61,320 nt of DNA from Polynucleobacter hirudinilacicola (GCF_002192535.1 NZ_NAIA01000001.1:1-61320); one strand, 5' to 3'; positions 29,691 through 39,812 are shown, counted from the stretch's first letter. Numbers and translations are program-made. Notes: generated by a model from the sequence alone, not told the origin.

Positions 29691-30920
29691 ATGAGTAAAG
29701 ATAATCGTGACCTGCTGGTAGGGTTAGACATTGGGACGTCTAAGGTAGTAGCCTTAGTAGCAGAGCTTGCACCTGACGGCCAATTTAATGTAGTTGGTGT
29801 TGGTCAAACAGCCTCTAAGGGTTTAAAGAAAGGCGTTGTAGTCAACATTGAAGCAACTGTTCAGTCGATTCAGAAGGCTTTGGAAGAGGCTGAGGTGATG
29901 GCTGACCGCCAGATTGTTCAAGTATTTACTGGCATTGCCGGAAATCATATTGTGAGCTTTAACTCGAGCGGTATGGTCGCTATACGAGACAAAGAAGTAG
30001 GCGCTGGCGATGTTGAGCGCGTGTTGGAAACTGCTAAAGCAATCAATATTCCAACGGATCAACAAATTTTGCATATCTTGGTACAAGAATTCATTATCGA
30101 TGGCCAGGAAGATGTCCGCGAGCCAATTGGCATGAGTGGTTTACGTTTAGAAGTGAAGGTACATATTGTTACTGGTGCTGTAAGTGCTGCACAAAATATT
30201 GTGAAGTGTGTACGTCGTTGTGGTCTAGAGGTGAATGATCTCATTTTGCAGCCTTTGGCATCGAGCTTAGCTGTTCTCACTGATGATGAAAAAGAACTTG
30301 GTGTTGTCTTAGTCGATATTGGTGGCGGCACTACTGACATCGCGATTTATTGCCAAGGATCGATTCGCCATACCGCCGTGATTCCAATTGCCGGCGACCA
30401 AATTACTAACGATATTGCAATGGCATTGCGTACTCCAACCATTGAGGCGGAAGATTTAAAAATTGCCCATGGAATTGCTCGTCAAGATATGGCTGATTCA
30501 GCCGCCATGATTGATGTACCGGGTGTTGGTGATCGTGACCCACGTCCAATGTCTAAGCAAGCACTTGCTGCAGTGATTGAGCCGCGGGTTGAAGAGCTCT
30601 TTACCTTGGTGAGAGGTGTGGTGCGTGACTCTGGCTATGAAGACATGGTCTCCTCTGGAATTGTGCTCACTGGCGGTACTTCATTGATGCCGGGAATGGT
30701 TGAGTTAGCTGAGCAAGTCTTCTTACGGCCAGCTCGAATTGGTACACCTGAATATCGTGGGCACTTACATGAAGTTTTGCGTAGTCCAAGGTATGCCACC
30801 AGCATTGGTTTACTCATGGAAGGCCAAGCACAGTTGTTGCGTGGCCGTCGTGTTTCTCAATCAGGCGCGCTCCAAGGAATTATGTCGCGTATGAAGGAAT
30901 GGTTTGCAGGAAATTTTTAA
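29691..30920 (+). CDS. ftsA: Cell division protein FtsA
   Basis: Actin-like ATPase tethering FtsZ to the membrane. The ATG at 29691 lies 6 nt after GAGGA, a better fit than the ATG at 29685. It has 409 residues. LLVGLDIGTSKVVALV lies near residue 8, the SHS2/1C region near 85-165, VLVDIGGGTTDIAIY near 204 and GIVLTGGTSLMPGMVEL near 323. The C-terminal amphipathic helix GIMSRMKEWFAGNF is the expected membrane-targeting sequence. It is the only dcw gene followed by a real gap (50 bp), suggesting separate control of ftsZ. Confidence 0.96.
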   Translation: MSKDNRDLLVGLDIGTSKVVALVAELAPDGQFNVVGVGQTASKGLKKGVVVNIEATVQSIQKALEEAEVMADRQIVQVFTGIAGNHIVSFNSSGMVAIRDKEVGAGDVERVLETAKAINIPTDQQILHILVQEFIIDGQEDVREPIGMSGLRLEVKVHIVTGAVSAAQNIVKCVRRCGLEVNDLILQPLASSLAVLTDDEKELGVVLVDIGGGTTDIAIYCQGSIRHTAVIPIAGDQITNDIAMALRTPTIEAEDLKIAHGIARQDMADSAAMIDVPGVGDRDPRPMSKQALAAVIEPRVEELFTLVRGVVRDSGYEDMVSSGIVLTGGTSLMPGMVELAEQVFLRPARIGTPEYRGHLHEVLRSPRYATSIGLLMEGQAQLLRGRRVSQSGALQGIMSRMKEWFAGNF

Positions 30921-30960
30921 GTTGTTTTTCGTCGTCGTCAATGTAGTAAGTTATTTACCT

Positions 30961-30970
30961 AGGAGGGTAT
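30961..30970 (+). promoter_or_regulatory. Strong Shine-Dalgarno of ftsZ
   Basis: AGGAGGG at 30961-30967 sits 3-8 nt before the ATG, the closest match to the anti-Shine-Dalgarno sequence in this window, where most starts have weak or no such site. It fits the need for much more FtsZ than FtsA or FtsQ. Confidence 0.8.
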
Positions 30971-32314
30971 ATGGAATTTGAAATGTTAGATCAAGATACA
31001 GCTGGCAAAACCATTATTAAAGTGGTTGGAGTCGGTGGAGCTGGCGGTAATGCTGTCCAGCACATGATCCGTCGCGGAGTAAATGGCGTAGAGTTCATTT
31101 GCATGAACACCGATGCTGGCGCTTTACAGCGTTCCGAAGCATCTGTGAATTTGCAACTGGGCTCTAGCGGATTAGGTGCGGGTGCAAAACCAGAAATCGG
31201 TGCAGCTTCTGCTGAAGAGGCGCGTGCTCGGATTGCAGATACTTTGCAAGGTGCTCACATGGTGTTCATTACTGCAGGTATGGGTGGTGGTACCGGCACT
31301 GGTGCAGCTCCAATCGTTGCTCAAGTCGCAAAAGAAATGGGCATTTTGACTGTTGGTGTTATCAGCAAGCCATTTGACTTCGAGGGCGTAAAGCGCTTGA
31401 AGGTTGCTGAGAACGGCGCTGCAGAGCTCGAATCTTACGTTGATTCATTGATTGTTGTTCTCAATGAAAAACTCTTTGAAGTCATGGGTGAAGATGCTGA
31501 GTTTGACAAGGCCTTTGCTTGTGCTGATGACGTTTTACATAACGCAGTCTCTGGTATTGCTGAAATCATCAATGTTCAAGGTTTAATTAACGTTGACTTT
31601 GAAGATGTGAAGACTGTCATGGGCGAGCAAGGTAAAGCCATGATGGGAACAGCAACAGTGTCTGGCATGGATCGTGCTCGTTTGGCTGCAGAAGCCGCAG
31701 TGGCCTCTCCATTATTAGAAGGCGTTGATTTATCTGGTGCACGTGGCGTATTGGTAAATATTACTGCTAGCCGCTCATTGAAATTGTCTGAGACACGCGA
31801 AGTAATGGCCGCTATTCGTGGTTATGCTGCTGATGATGCAACTGTAATCTTCGGCACCGTGTACGATGAGACCTTGGGCGATGCATTACGCGTGACAGTA
31901 GTTGCCACTGGCTTAAATAATCCCCAGGCACGCAAAGCAAATCAACCCGAAGTAGTTTGGAGACAGGCTACTGGTACTAGTGATGCAATGCCAACAATGG
32001 CAGACCTCAATACTTTTGCTCCTGCTAGCGCATCTGCTGCTATGAGTAAAGTTGGTTTAGATTCTGCTTTGACAACTCGTGCAGGCATGGCTTTAACTGG
32101 TGTCGGTAGCATTCCATCAGTTGCAGCTCAGCCAGCTACTAGTAGCGGTGTTGATTACAGCCAATATGATTTGCCACGGGTATTCCGTAGTTCCCGCGAG
32201 GCGACTCCTGCACCTACTTTAGGTGCAGATAGCTCTCCTCAGGCTAAATCCATGTTGGATAAAGGGGCTGATTACTATGAGATTCCAGCCTTTTTACGCA
32301 AGCAAGCAGACTAA
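30971..32314 (+). CDS. ftsZ: Cell division protein FtsZ
   Basis: Tubulin-like GTPase forming the Z ring. The 447 residues show VVGVGGAGGNAVQHMI near residue 17, NTDAGAL near 47, the tubulin signature GMGGGTGTGAAPIVA near 103 and the T7 loop NVDFEDVKTVM near 207. A long low-complexity linker (about 320-425) leads to the conserved C-terminal peptide YYEIPAFLRKQAD, which binds FtsA and ZapD in known systems. It ends the dcw cluster. Confidence 0.98.
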   Translation: MEFEMLDQDTAGKTIIKVVGVGGAGGNAVQHMIRRGVNGVEFICMNTDAGALQRSEASVNLQLGSSGLGAGAKPEIGAASAEEARARIADTLQGAHMVFITAGMGGGTGTGAAPIVAQVAKEMGILTVGVISKPFDFEGVKRLKVAENGAAELESYVDSLIVVLNEKLFEVMGEDAEFDKAFACADDVLHNAVSGIAEIINVQGLINVDFEDVKTVMGEQGKAMMGTATVSGMDRARLAAEAAVASPLLEGVDLSGARGVLVNITASRSLKLSETREVMAAIRGYAADDATVIFGTVYDETLGDALRVTVVATGLNNPQARKANQPEVVWRQATGTSDAMPTMADLNTFAPASASAAMSKVGLDSALTTRAGMALTGVGSIPSVAAQPATSSGVDYSQYDLPRVFRSSREATPAPTLGADSSPQAKSMLDKGADYYEIPAFLRKQAD

Positions 32315-32328
32315 CTAACTGCTCAATA

Positions 32329-32418
32329 CAATAGGTAATTGCAAACTGCCAGCGCGGCGCCCCTCCGGACGACGAATCCCGCGCTTGCGTTGGCATGCTT
32401 ACTAACAATTACTTATTG
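32329..32418 (+). promoter_or_regulatory. Nested stem structure in the peroxiredoxin leader (candidate cis-regulatory RNA)
   Basis: Outer arms CAATAGGTAATTG (32329-32341) and CAATTACTTATTG (32406-32418) pair over 13 positions with one G-U. Inside, GCCAGCGC (32348-32355) pairs with GCGTTGGC (32387-32394). An alternative inner pairing, AGCGCGG (32351-32357) with CCGCGCT (32379-32385), uses the same left-arm bases and would exclude it. The core is far richer in G/C than its surroundings. The outer stem ends at the first base of the GGAG (32418-32421) preceding the ATG at 32427. No T-run follows, so it is not a classical terminator. Regulatory function is inference. Confidence 0.55.
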
Positions 32419-32426
32419 GAGATGTC

Positions 32427-32927
32427 ATGATTACTGTTGGACAAAAATTACCAAACGCTACTCTTTATGAATTTTTTGATGAAGAGAGCGAAGGCTGCTC
32501 CTTGGGGCCAAACGCCTTTGAAGTTGAGAAGCTTGTAGCTGGCAAAAAAATTGTGATCTTTGCATTGCCTGGCGCATTTACGCCGACTTGCTCTGCAAAG
32601 CATGTACCTGGATATGTTGAACACTACGATGCGATTAAAGCAAAAGGTGTTGACGAAATTTGGTGTATTTCAGTAAATGATCCATTTGTCATGGGCGCTT
32701 GGGGACGTGATCAAAAGGTTGGAAAAAAGATTCGTATGATGGGTGATGGCAGTGCTGAGTTCACCAAGAAGATGGGCATAGAGCTAGATTTAACGGCTCG
32801 TGGTTTAGGTGTACGTTCAGATCGTTATGCCATGATTGTTGAAGATGGTGTAGTGAAGTCTTTAGATCGCGAAGCACCTGGAAAATTTGAAGTAAGCGAC
32901 GCTGCTTCTATTTTGAAAAAACTGTAA
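32427..32927 (+). CDS. Peroxiredoxin, Prx5-like
   Basis: Thiol peroxidase reducing hydrogen peroxide and organic hydroperoxides. Its 166 residues carry the peroxidatic-Cys motif PGAFTPTCSAKHVPGY near residue 48. A second cysteine in WCISVND lies near 85, and the conserved Arg is in LGVRSDRYAMIVEDG near 128. It lacks the fused glutaredoxin found in some relatives. It follows ftsZ by 112 bp with a structured leader and precedes lpxC by 49 bp. This ftsZ-peroxiredoxin-lpxC order is, from memory, common in Burkholderiales. Confidence 0.93.
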   Translation: MITVGQKLPNATLYEFFDEESEGCSLGPNAFEVEKLVAGKKIVIFALPGAFTPTCSAKHVPGYVEHYDAIKAKGVDEIWCISVNDPFVMGAWGRDQKVGKKIRMMGDGSAEFTKKMGIELDLTARGLGVRSDRYAMIVEDGVVKSLDREAPGKFEVSDAASILKKL

Positions 32928-32976
32928 TTCGCATTCACTTAGTCAGTAATGCTCCCTGAATTTTAGAGATATCACC

Positions 32977-33891
32977 ATGATGAAACAAAGAACTATTGCT
33001 ACTCCAGTGAAAACTGTAGGCATTGGTTTGCATTCTGGTCGCAAGGTGACTATTTCTATTAAGCCTGCACCGGTAAATTCAGGGGTTCAGTTTGTTCGTG
33101 TTGATACGCCAGAGCAGTCAGTTGTACCCGCAACTGCCCTGGCTGTCTGCGACACAAGGCTTGCGTCAGTCATTCAGAAGGATGGTGTGCGAGTCTCTAC
33201 GGTTGAGCATTTGCTATCAGCTTGCGCTGGCCTAGGCTTAGATAACTTGTTGATAGAGCTTGATGATGAAGAAGTTCCCATCATGGATGGTAGTGCTGCC
33301 TCATTCTTATTTTTAATTGAATCTGCTGGAATTATTGAGCAAGATGCGCCACGTCAATTTGTCGTGATTCAGAAACCCGTTGAAGTTCGCGAGGGTGACA
33401 AGCTGGCGCTTCTAGAGCCTTTCTTCGGATTTAAATTGGATTTCACGATTGACTTTAAGCATCCAGCAGTTGATAAGACTGGCCAACGTTTTATTGTGGA
33501 TTTTGCAGAGCATGCCTACCGCAGTGAGATTGGTCGCGCGCGGACATTTGGTTTTGCGCATGAGGTAGAAGCTTTGCGTGAAATGGGTTTAGCTCGCGGC
33601 GGTAGTTTAGATAATGCTATTGTTTTAGATGAGCACCGCATCTTAAACAATGAAGAACTGCGTTACGAAGATGAGTTTGTACGTCACAAAATTTTGGATG
33701 CGATTGGCGATTTGTATTTAGTAGGTCATCCAATTGTGGGTGCCTATGTAGCCGAGAAGTCTGGCCACGCACTCAATAACGCTCTTTTGCGTAAGCTTTT
33801 AGAAGACCCCAGTTCTTACACAATTGAGTCTTTTACAGAAGCTAAGGCTCCTGAAGCCTACTCTCGGGAAAGTCAGCCCCTCTTTTTCTAG
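32977..33891 (+). CDS. lpxC: UDP-3-O-acyl-N-acetylglucosamine deacetylase
   Basis: Zinc enzyme for the committed step of lipid A synthesis. It has 304 residues. Parts seen are [19 protein letters not shown] at the start, the zinc His in [18 protein letters not shown] near residue 79, [13 protein letters not shown] near 105, [29 protein letters not shown] near 188, and zinc/catalytic residues in [19 protein letters not shown] near 237. Two adjacent ATG codons (32977 and 32980) are equally good starts. It converges on the DUF721 gene with a 6 bp gap. Confidence 0.97.
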   Translation: MMKQRTIATPVKTVGIGLHSGRKVTISIKPAPVNSGVQFVRVDTPEQSVVPATALAVCDTRLASVIQKDGVRVSTVEHLLSACAGLGLDNLLIELDDEEVPIMDGSAASFLFLIESAGIIEQDAPRQFVVIQKPVEVREGDKLALLEPFFGFKLDFTIDFKHPAVDKTGQRFIVDFAEHAYRSEIGRARTFGFAHEVEALREMGLARGGSLDNAIVLDEHRILNNEELRYEDEFVRHKILDAIGDLYLVGHPIVGAYVAEKSGHALNNALLRKLLEDPSSYTIESFTEAKAPEAYSRESQPLFF

Positions 33892-33897
33892 GGCGTC

Positions 33898-34398
33898 CTA
33901 TTTAGATTTATTTTGCAGGAGGCGTTCTACCGCCTCACGAAGATTAGAGTCCGGTGGTAGTTTTGCCAGGAGGTCTTGCCATGACTGTTTGGCCACCTCA
34001 TTTAAGCCTTTAGGTCTTATGTTCCTGGGGTTTTGCCTTGGCTTAACTTCCCAGTCTGGACTTGCTGGCTTTACTTTGATCTTTATAGCCTTACAACTGA
34101 GCCCAATTTTTCCTAACTCATTGATTAAGCTAGGTAAAATCTGTTGTAGTCGAGTTCCAATGCTGGCGCTGGTCACTAGTAAAAAGAGCTCATCCTGCGC
34201 TCCGGAACGCCATCCAGCCTCAATTTTTGGGCTTAAGTGACCTAAATCCAGGCTCTCCAATGCCTTATGGAGCTTAGTCTTGAGTTTGGCCAGATCTTCT
34301 GTTTTAGCCAAGATCCCCCCAAGACCATTGGACTCTCGTAGGTATTCCATCCAGTCATGGGCTGAATGATTGCGTGATGGTTTGCGGGCAAAGTTCAT
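33898..34398 (-). CDS. DUF721 domain-containing protein
   Basis: Protein of 166 residues from the ATG at 34398 (MNFARKPSRNHS); an in-frame TTG at 34446 would add 16 residues. The DUF721 region covers roughly residues 18-110 (LAKTEDLAKLKTKLHKALES and AGWRSGAQDELFLLVTSASIGTRLQQILPSLI). The C-terminal half is basic and rich in Pro and Lys. The family is poorly understood; a nucleic-acid-binding (DciA-like) role has been proposed for related proteins. It is divergent from secA, and the longer form would start only 6 bp from secA. Confidence 0.8.
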   Translation of the reverse strand: MNFARKPSRNHSAHDWMEYLRESNGLGGILAKTEDLAKLKTKLHKALESLDLGHLSPKIEAGWRSGAQDELFLLVTSASIGTRLQQILPSLINELGKIGLSCKAIKIKVKPASPDWEVKPRQNPRNIRPKGLNEVAKQSWQDLLAKLPPDSNLREAVERLLQNKSK

Positions 34399-34452
34399 AA
34401 AAAATGGGGTTGCGGGTGATAAACTCAAGGACTTAATTTTCTTCAATATCCC

Positions 34453-37218
34453 ATGGTAATCGGTCTTCTTAAAACCCTGGTCGGCAGTCGTAACGACCGC
34501 CTCTTAAAACAGTATCGCAAAGTCGTTGCTAAGGTTGGCGCTTTTGAGGCTAGCCTGCAATCTTTGGATGATGCTGCCCTTGCTGCTAAAACCGCAGAGT
34601 TTAAGACTCGTCTAGCTAGCGGAGAGTCATTGGAGGATATTACTGCCGAAGCGTTTGCGGTGGTGAGAGAAGCCAGTGTTCGCGTGATGAAGATGCGGCA
34701 CTTTGATGCGCAGATTATGGGTGGACTTGCCCTGCATCAGGGCAAGATTGCCGAAATGGGAACTGGTGAAGGAAAAACCTTAACAGCAACACTCCCAGTT
34801 TATTTAAATGCTTTGACTGGTAAAGGTGTTCATGTTGTTACCGTGAACGATTATTTGGCACAGCGTGATGCTGAGTGGATGTCAACCTTATATAACTTCT
34901 TGGGCATGAAGGTTGGTGTGAATCTATCTCAGATGGATCACAAGACAAAGCAAGAAGCTTATGCCGCAGATATTACATACGGCACTAATAACGAGTTTGG
35001 TTTTGATTATTTGCGTGACAACATGGTTCAAGATTTGGACCAACGTGTTCAACGTGGCTTAGCATATGCAATCGTCGATGAAGTCGACTCCATTCTGATT
35101 GATGAAGCGCGTACACCGCTCATTATTTCTGGTCAAGCTGAAGATCACACTGATCTATATATCAAAATTAATGCGCTTCCTTCGCACTTAGAGCGTCAAA
35201 TCGGTGAAGAAAAAGCAGATGGTACGGGTGTTGAAAAGCCTGGCGATTACTGGGTAGATGAAAAGTCACAGCAGGTTTATTTGACCGAGCGAGGTCACGA
35301 TAAGGCGGAAGAAATCTTGGTACAGTTGGGCGCCTTAAATGATGGTGCCTCTCTCTATGCTCCGCAAAATATTACTTTGATGCATCACGTTTATGCAGCA
35401 TTACGTGCGCACTGCTTGTACAACCGTGATCAACACTACGTTGTACAAAATAAAGAAGTCATTATTGTTGATGAGTTCACTGGCCGCTTGATGCAGGGTC
35501 GCCGTTGGTCTGATGGGTTGCATCAGGCAGTAGAAGCCAAAGAGGGTGTACCGATTCAGAATGAGAATCAAACCTTAGCCACGATTACTTTCCAGAATTA
35601 CTTCCGCATGTATGGCAAGTTGTCTGGTATGACGGGTACTGCCGATACTGAAGCGTATGAGTTCAAGGAAATTTACAACCTTGAAACAGTAGTCATTCCG
35701 CCTAACAGAATTAGTCAGCGTAAAGACCGTCAAGATCAAATCTTCAAATCGTCTCGCGAGCGCTATGACGCCGTTATTAAAGACATTGAAGATTGCTACG
35801 AGCGTGGTCAGCCAGTGTTGGTGGGCACCACCTCGATTGAAAACTCTGAGTTGATTGCTAAATTACTCGATCAACGTAAATTACCGCACCAAGTTTTAAA
35901 TGCTAAGCAGCACGCACGAGAAGCGGAAATTATTGCGCAAGCGGGCCGCCCAAAAATGATCACCATTGCTACCAATATGGCGGGTCGTGGAACGGACATT
36001 GTCCTTGGCGGAAACGTAGGCAAGCAGTCTCATTTAATTGAGGCGGATACCGCACTCTCGGCTGCAGACAAAGCAAGCAAGATTAAAGCGCTACAAGATG
36101 AGTGGCAAGGAATTCATGATCATGTGCTTGCTGTTGGAGGTTTGCACATTATTGGTACCGAGCGTCATGAGAGTCGCCGTATTGACAACCAGTTAAGAGG
36201 TCGCTCCGGCCGTCAAGGTGACCCAGGCTCCTCCCGCTTCTACCTTTCTTTGGATGACTCGCTCTTGCGTATTTTTGCCGGAGATCGTTTGCGTGCTGTG
36301 ATGGATCGCTTAAAGATGCCTGATGGTGAGCCGATCGAGGCTGGTATGGTGACTCGTTCGATTGAGTCAGCGCAACGTAAGGTTGAAGGCCGTAACTTTG
36401 ATATCCGTAAGCAGCTATTGGAATATGACGATGTCGCAAATGATCAGCGTAAGGAAACTTATCGTCTCCGAAATGAAGTGCTTGAAAGTCAAGACATCGG
36501 TGACTTAATTGCTAATTTACGTGAAGATGTCTTGCGCTCGATTTGTTCTCTCTATGTACCTCTTGAGTCTATGGAAGAGCAGTGGGATTTGGCTGGACTC
36601 GAGAATGTTTTGGCAAGTGACTGGGGCCTGACGATTGATTTACGTAGTTGGGTTGAAAGCGCTGAGACTGTTGATGATGCTGAGATTGTGGATCGTGTGT
36701 TGCAAGCTGCTAAAGAAGCCTATGACGCAAAGGTTGAGTTATCCGGTCGCGAGTCTTTTGCTGGATTTGAACGCTCTGTGCTGCTTTACAGCTTAGATAC
36801 CCACTGGCGTGAGCACTTGGCAGCATTAGATCATTTGCGTCAAGGCATTCATCTGCGTGGCTATGCTCAAAAAGATCCAAAACAAGAATACCGTCGCGAA
36901 GCTTTTGAGTTGTATGGTGAACTACTAGGCGTTATCAAGAATGATGTTGTGAAAAGCATCATGACTGTCAAGATCGGAAGTGCCAGCGAGTTAGATGAAG
37001 CATCTGAATCTATGACCGAGGATCTAGCTAAATTAGCGGGCGTCCAATATCACCACGCTGATCCTGAAAAAGAAGTTGCTGGATCAACAGGCGACCATGG
37101 TGCTTCGATTCAGGTTGTTCCGGCGCCTATGCGAACTGGTCCTAAGATTGGTCGTAATGACCCATGCAGTTGTGGCAGCGGTAAAAAATATAAGAATTGC
37201 TGCGGCGCCTTAAGCTAA
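34453..37218 (+). CDS. secA: Protein translocase ATPase SecA
   Basis: Motor ATPase driving preproteins through SecYEG. In its 921 residues the Walker A segment [20 protein letters not shown] lies near residue 101 and the Walker [20 protein letters not shown] near 208. The preprotein cross-linking domain follows (about 225-375), and the second nucleotide domain includes [17 protein letters not shown] near 510 and [27 protein letters not shown] near 576. The C terminus keeps the zinc-binding SecB/ribosome site [15 protein letters not shown]. No secM-like gene precedes it. The start has no clear ribosome binding site. Confidence 0.97.
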   Translation: MVIGLLKTLVGSRNDRLLKQYRKVVAKVGAFEASLQSLDDAALAAKTAEFKTRLASGESLEDITAEAFAVVREASVRVMKMRHFDAQIMGGLALHQGKIAEMGTGEGKTLTATLPVYLNALTGKGVHVVTVNDYLAQRDAEWMSTLYNFLGMKVGVNLSQMDHKTKQEAYAADITYGTNNEFGFDYLRDNMVQDLDQRVQRGLAYAIVDEVDSILIDEARTPLIISGQAEDHTDLYIKINALPSHLERQIGEEKADGTGVEKPGDYWVDEKSQQVYLTERGHDKAEEILVQLGALNDGASLYAPQNITLMHHVYAALRAHCLYNRDQHYVVQNKEVIIVDEFTGRLMQGRRWSDGLHQAVEAKEGVPIQNENQTLATITFQNYFRMYGKLSGMTGTADTEAYEFKEIYNLETVVIPPNRISQRKDRQDQIFKSSRERYDAVIKDIEDCYERGQPVLVGTTSIENSELIAKLLDQRKLPHQVLNAKQHAREAEIIAQAGRPKMITIATNMAGRGTDIVLGGNVGKQSHLIEADTALSAADKASKIKALQDEWQGIHDHVLAVGGLHIIGTERHESRRIDNQLRGRSGRQGDPGSSRFYLSLDDSLLRIFAGDRLRAVMDRLKMPDGEPIEAGMVTRSIESAQRKVEGRNFDIRKQLLEYDDVANDQRKETYRLRNEVLESQDIGDLIANLREDVLRSICSLYVPLESMEEQWDLAGLENVLASDWGLTIDLRSWVESAETVDDAEIVDRVLQAAKEAYDAKVELSGRESFAGFERSVLLYSLDTHWREHLAALDHLRQGIHLRGYAQKDPKQEYRREAFELYGELLGVIKNDVVKSIMTVKIGSASELDEASESMTEDLAKLAGVQYHHADPEKEVAGSTGDHGASIQVVPAPMRTGPKIGRNDPCSCGSGKKYKNCCGALS

Positions 37219-37224
37219 GCACCT

Positions 37225-37256
37225 TTTAAAGGGTGGCTTCCTAGCAACCCTTTAAA
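37225..37256 (+). terminator. Strong hairpin between secA and argJ
   Basis: TTTAAAGGGT (37225-37234) and ACCCTTTAAA (37247-37256) are perfect 10 bp inverted repeats; an inner GCT/AGC extends the stem. No T-run follows, so it could be a non-canonical terminator, an RNA-stability element for secA or part of the argJ leader. Confidence 0.5.
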
Positions 37257-37279
37257 CCCTCATCTACAATTGTCAGACT

Positions 37280-38515
37280 ATGACAGTTAACCTATCCCTT
37301 CCCCAAAAAGCCGATCTCAAGCCAGTTAAAGGTTTTGAGATGGGCATCGCTGAAGCTGGTATCAAGAAAGCAAATCGCAAAGATTTATTGGTAATGACTT
37401 TGGCGCCGGGATCTCAGGTTGCTGGAGTGTTTACTTTGAATCGCTTTTGCGCGGCGCCCGTTCAGGTTTGTCGTGACCATTTAGCGCAAGAGGGTCGCAA
37501 TGGCGAAATCCGTGCTTTAGTGGTAAACACTGGTAATGCTAATGCTGGTACCGGTGAATCAGGTATGAAACATGCCTTAGAGACATGCGCTGCTTTAGCG
37601 AAGGATCTCAAGATTAATCCAGAGCAAATTTTGCCGTTTTCAACAGGCGTAATTCTGGAGCCTCTACCAATTGAAAAAATTGTTAGCGCCTTACCAAAGG
37701 CGGTTTCGAATTTGGGTGAGGACAATTGGTTTGATGCTGCCCAGGCGATCATGACCACCGATACTCAGCCCAAGGCAAGCTCAGTGACGGTATTAACCCC
37801 AGCGGGACAAGTCGTGATTACCGGCATCTGTAAAGGTGCCGGCATGATTCATCCAAATATGGCAACGATGTTGGGGTTTATTGCTACTGACGCTGGTTTT
37901 GCCCCAGGACTATTGGCTAACCTTACTCGTGAAATTGCAGACCTTTCTTTTAATGCGATCACGATTGATGGTGACACTTCAACAAATGATTCTTTCATCA
38001 TCATGGCAACTGGTCAGTCTCCTGTGCAGATTAAGTCTGCGACAGATCCAAGTTATGCGGTTGTACGAGAGGCTTTGATTGGCCTTGCTAGAGAGTTAGC
38101 GCAAATGATTGTGCGTGATGGTGAAGGCGCAACGAAGTTCATAACCATCGATGTACTTGGCGGCAAGAATCAAGAGGAGTGTCGTTTAGTTGCTGAGGCA
38201 GTTGCGCACTCGCCTTTAGTCAAAACGGCTTTCTTCGCTAGTGATCCAAACTTAGGCCGTATTTTGGCGGCAATTGGTTATGCAGGTATTGCCGATTTAG
38301 ATGTGGGTCGTGTACAGATGTGGCTGGGAGACGTTTGGGTTGCTAAGGATGGTGGCCGCAATCCAAGCTATCAAGAGGTTGATGGCCAAAGGGTGATGCA
38401 GGCTCCGGAGATTACAGTCAAGATTGATTTGGGCCGTGGCAATGCTACCCAAACCATGTGGACTTGCGATTTATCTCATGATTATGTTTCTATTAATGCG
38501 GACTATCGCTCATAA
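37280..38515 (+). CDS. argJ: Glutamate N-acetyltransferase / amino-acid N-acetyltransferase
   Basis: Transfers acetyl from N-acetylornithine to glutamate in the cyclic arginine pathway. The 411-residue precursor cleaves itself before the Thr of [14 protein letters not shown] (near residue 195) into two chains. [31 protein letters not shown] near 234 and [15 protein letters not shown] near 320 are all intact. From sequence alone it cannot be decided whether it is also able to use acetyl-CoA. It is followed 13 bp later by the DUF815 ATPase. Confidence 0.96.
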   Translation: MTVNLSLPQKADLKPVKGFEMGIAEAGIKKANRKDLLVMTLAPGSQVAGVFTLNRFCAAPVQVCRDHLAQEGRNGEIRALVVNTGNANAGTGESGMKHALETCAALAKDLKINPEQILPFSTGVILEPLPIEKIVSALPKAVSNLGEDNWFDAAQAIMTTDTQPKASSVTVLTPAGQVVITGICKGAGMIHPNMATMLGFIATDAGFAPGLLANLTREIADLSFNAITIDGDTSTNDSFIIMATGQSPVQIKSATDPSYAVVREALIGLARELAQMIVRDGEGATKFITIDVLGGKNQEECRLVAEAVAHSPLVKTAFFASDPNLGRILAAIGYAGIADLDVGRVQMWLGDVWVAKDGGRNPSYQEVDGQRVMQAPEITVKIDLGRGNATQTMWTCDLSHDYVSINADYRS

Positions 38516-38528
38516 AGGTTTTTGATTG

Positions 38529-39386
38529 ATGAATGAAAAATTAGACCAACTCCTCAGTCATCTCGAAACTTTTTTACCCAAACCTTTAAGTGATGAGCAG
38601 TGGAACTCTTCAACTGCATTTAGATGGCGCCGCCGCGATAGTATTTTTGGCAGTATTGGCTTTCTACAACCTGTGAAGCATGTCTCGGATATTACCTTTG
38701 AGGACCTGAAGAATATTGACCGTCAACGAGATGCTATTCGGGACAACACCAAGAATTTCATCCAGAAAAAGCCGGCCAATAATATTTTGCTGACGGGTGC
38801 TAGGGGAACCGGTAAGTCCTCTCTGATTAAGGCAAGCCTTCATGAGTTTGCTGGTCAAGGTTTACGCTTGGTGGAGGTCGAGAAAGAACATTTGGCTGAT
38901 TTGGCCGATATCACTGAGCTATTGGCTGAGCGTCCTGAACGCTTCATCATATTTTGCGATGACCTGTCTTTTGAAGATGGGGAATCGGGCTATAAAGCCA
39001 TGAAATCCGCCTTAGATGGTTCGGTTTCTGCCCAGGTCGACAATATTTTGATTTATGCAACCTCTAACCGACGTCATTTATTGCCCGAGTATATGAAAGA
39101 AAACGAGAGTTATGTGCATAGTGATGATGGTGAAATTCATCCGGGTGAAGTGGTGGAAGAAAAGATTTCCTTGTCTGAGCGCTTTGGATTGTGGCTATCG
39201 TTTTATCCGCCCAAGCAAGATGAATATCTAGCTATTGTTGCGCATTGGCTTAATCATTTTGGTTTAAGTGCAGCGCAAATTGAAGCCGCTCGTTCAGAGG
39301 CATTGGTTTGGGCATTAGAGCGTGGCTCACGCTCAGGCCGTGTTGCTTGGCAGTTTGCAAAATATTGGGCAGGTACCCATGCTTAA
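38529..39386 (+). CDS. DUF815 family ATP-binding protein (AAA-type)
   Basis: P-loop ATPase of 285 residues from the ATG at 38529. The Walker A LLTGARGTGKSSLIKASL lies near residue 90, and a Walker B-like segment RFIIFCDDLSFED near 138. Sensor-like YATSNRRHLLPEYM lies near 178, followed by EKISLSERFGLWLSFYPP near 214 and an arginine-rich RSGRVAWQFAKYW near the C terminus. The family is widespread but without an agreed function. It sits between argJ and mutT, an order shared with other betaproteobacteria. Confidence 0.88.
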   Translation: MNEKLDQLLSHLETFLPKPLSDEQWNSSTAFRWRRRDSIFGSIGFLQPVKHVSDITFEDLKNIDRQRDAIRDNTKNFIQKKPANNILLTGARGTGKSSLIKASLHEFAGQGLRLVEVEKEHLADLADITELLAERPERFIIFCDDLSFEDGESGYKAMKSALDGSVSAQVDNILIYATSNRRHLLPEYMKENESYVHSDDGEIHPGEVVEEKISLSERFGLWLSFYPPKQDEYLAIVAHWLNHFGLSAAQIEAARSEALVWALERGSRSGRVAWQFAKYWAGTHA

Positions 39387-39395
39387 TCTGATTTG

Positions 39396-39812
39396 ATGAA
39401 TGAAATAAATCGCCCCATTACCGTTGTTGCAGCGGGAATATTGATAGATTCTGAGAATCGCTATCTCTTAGGTCAGAGACCTGCAGGCAAACCATATGCC
39501 GGCTATTGGGAAGTCCCAGGCGGAAAAGTGGAAAAGGGCGAAACCGTTTTTCAGGCCTTGCAGCGTGAATTGCAGGAAGAGTTGGGGATTGCTATTCGTT
39601 CTAGCGAAGAATTAACAGTTCTTGAACATGACTATCCACACGCTTATGTTCGTTTATATGTCAGCATCATTCGTGATTGGACTGGCACTCCAATGGGCTG
39701 CGAAGGACAAGCCCTATCTTGGGAGCTGATTGGTGCCGAAAAACCAAGTGTCGAGCCTTTATTACCAGCCGCCTGGCCAATGCTGGAGTGCCTTAGAAGG
39801 TTTTTAGCTTAG
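39396..39812 (+). CDS. mutT: 8-oxo-dGTP diphosphatase (MutT, Nudix)
   Basis: Hydrolyses oxidised dGTP to prevent A-C transversions. The 138 residues contain the full Nudix box GGKVEKGETVFQALQRELQEELGI (near residues 37-60) after the VAAGILIDSENRYLLGQRP strand. It is a stand-alone domain, without the thiamine-phosphate-synthase-like fusion seen in some gammaproteobacteria. The end overlaps zapD by 4 bp. The gyrase inhibitor gene yacG, often found at this junction, is missing. Confidence 0.92.
   Translation: MNEINRPITVVAAGILIDSENRYLLGQRPAGKPYAGYWEVPGGKVEKGETVFQALQRELQEELGIAIRSSEELTVLEHDYPHAYVRLYVSIIRDWTGTPMGCEGQALSWELIGAEKPSVEPLLPAAWPMLECLRRFLA

Noticed and set aside
32329..32360. Possible OxyR site upstream of the peroxiredoxin
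   Set aside because: Only scattered ATAG/CT matches; the four-part OxyR spacing is not met.
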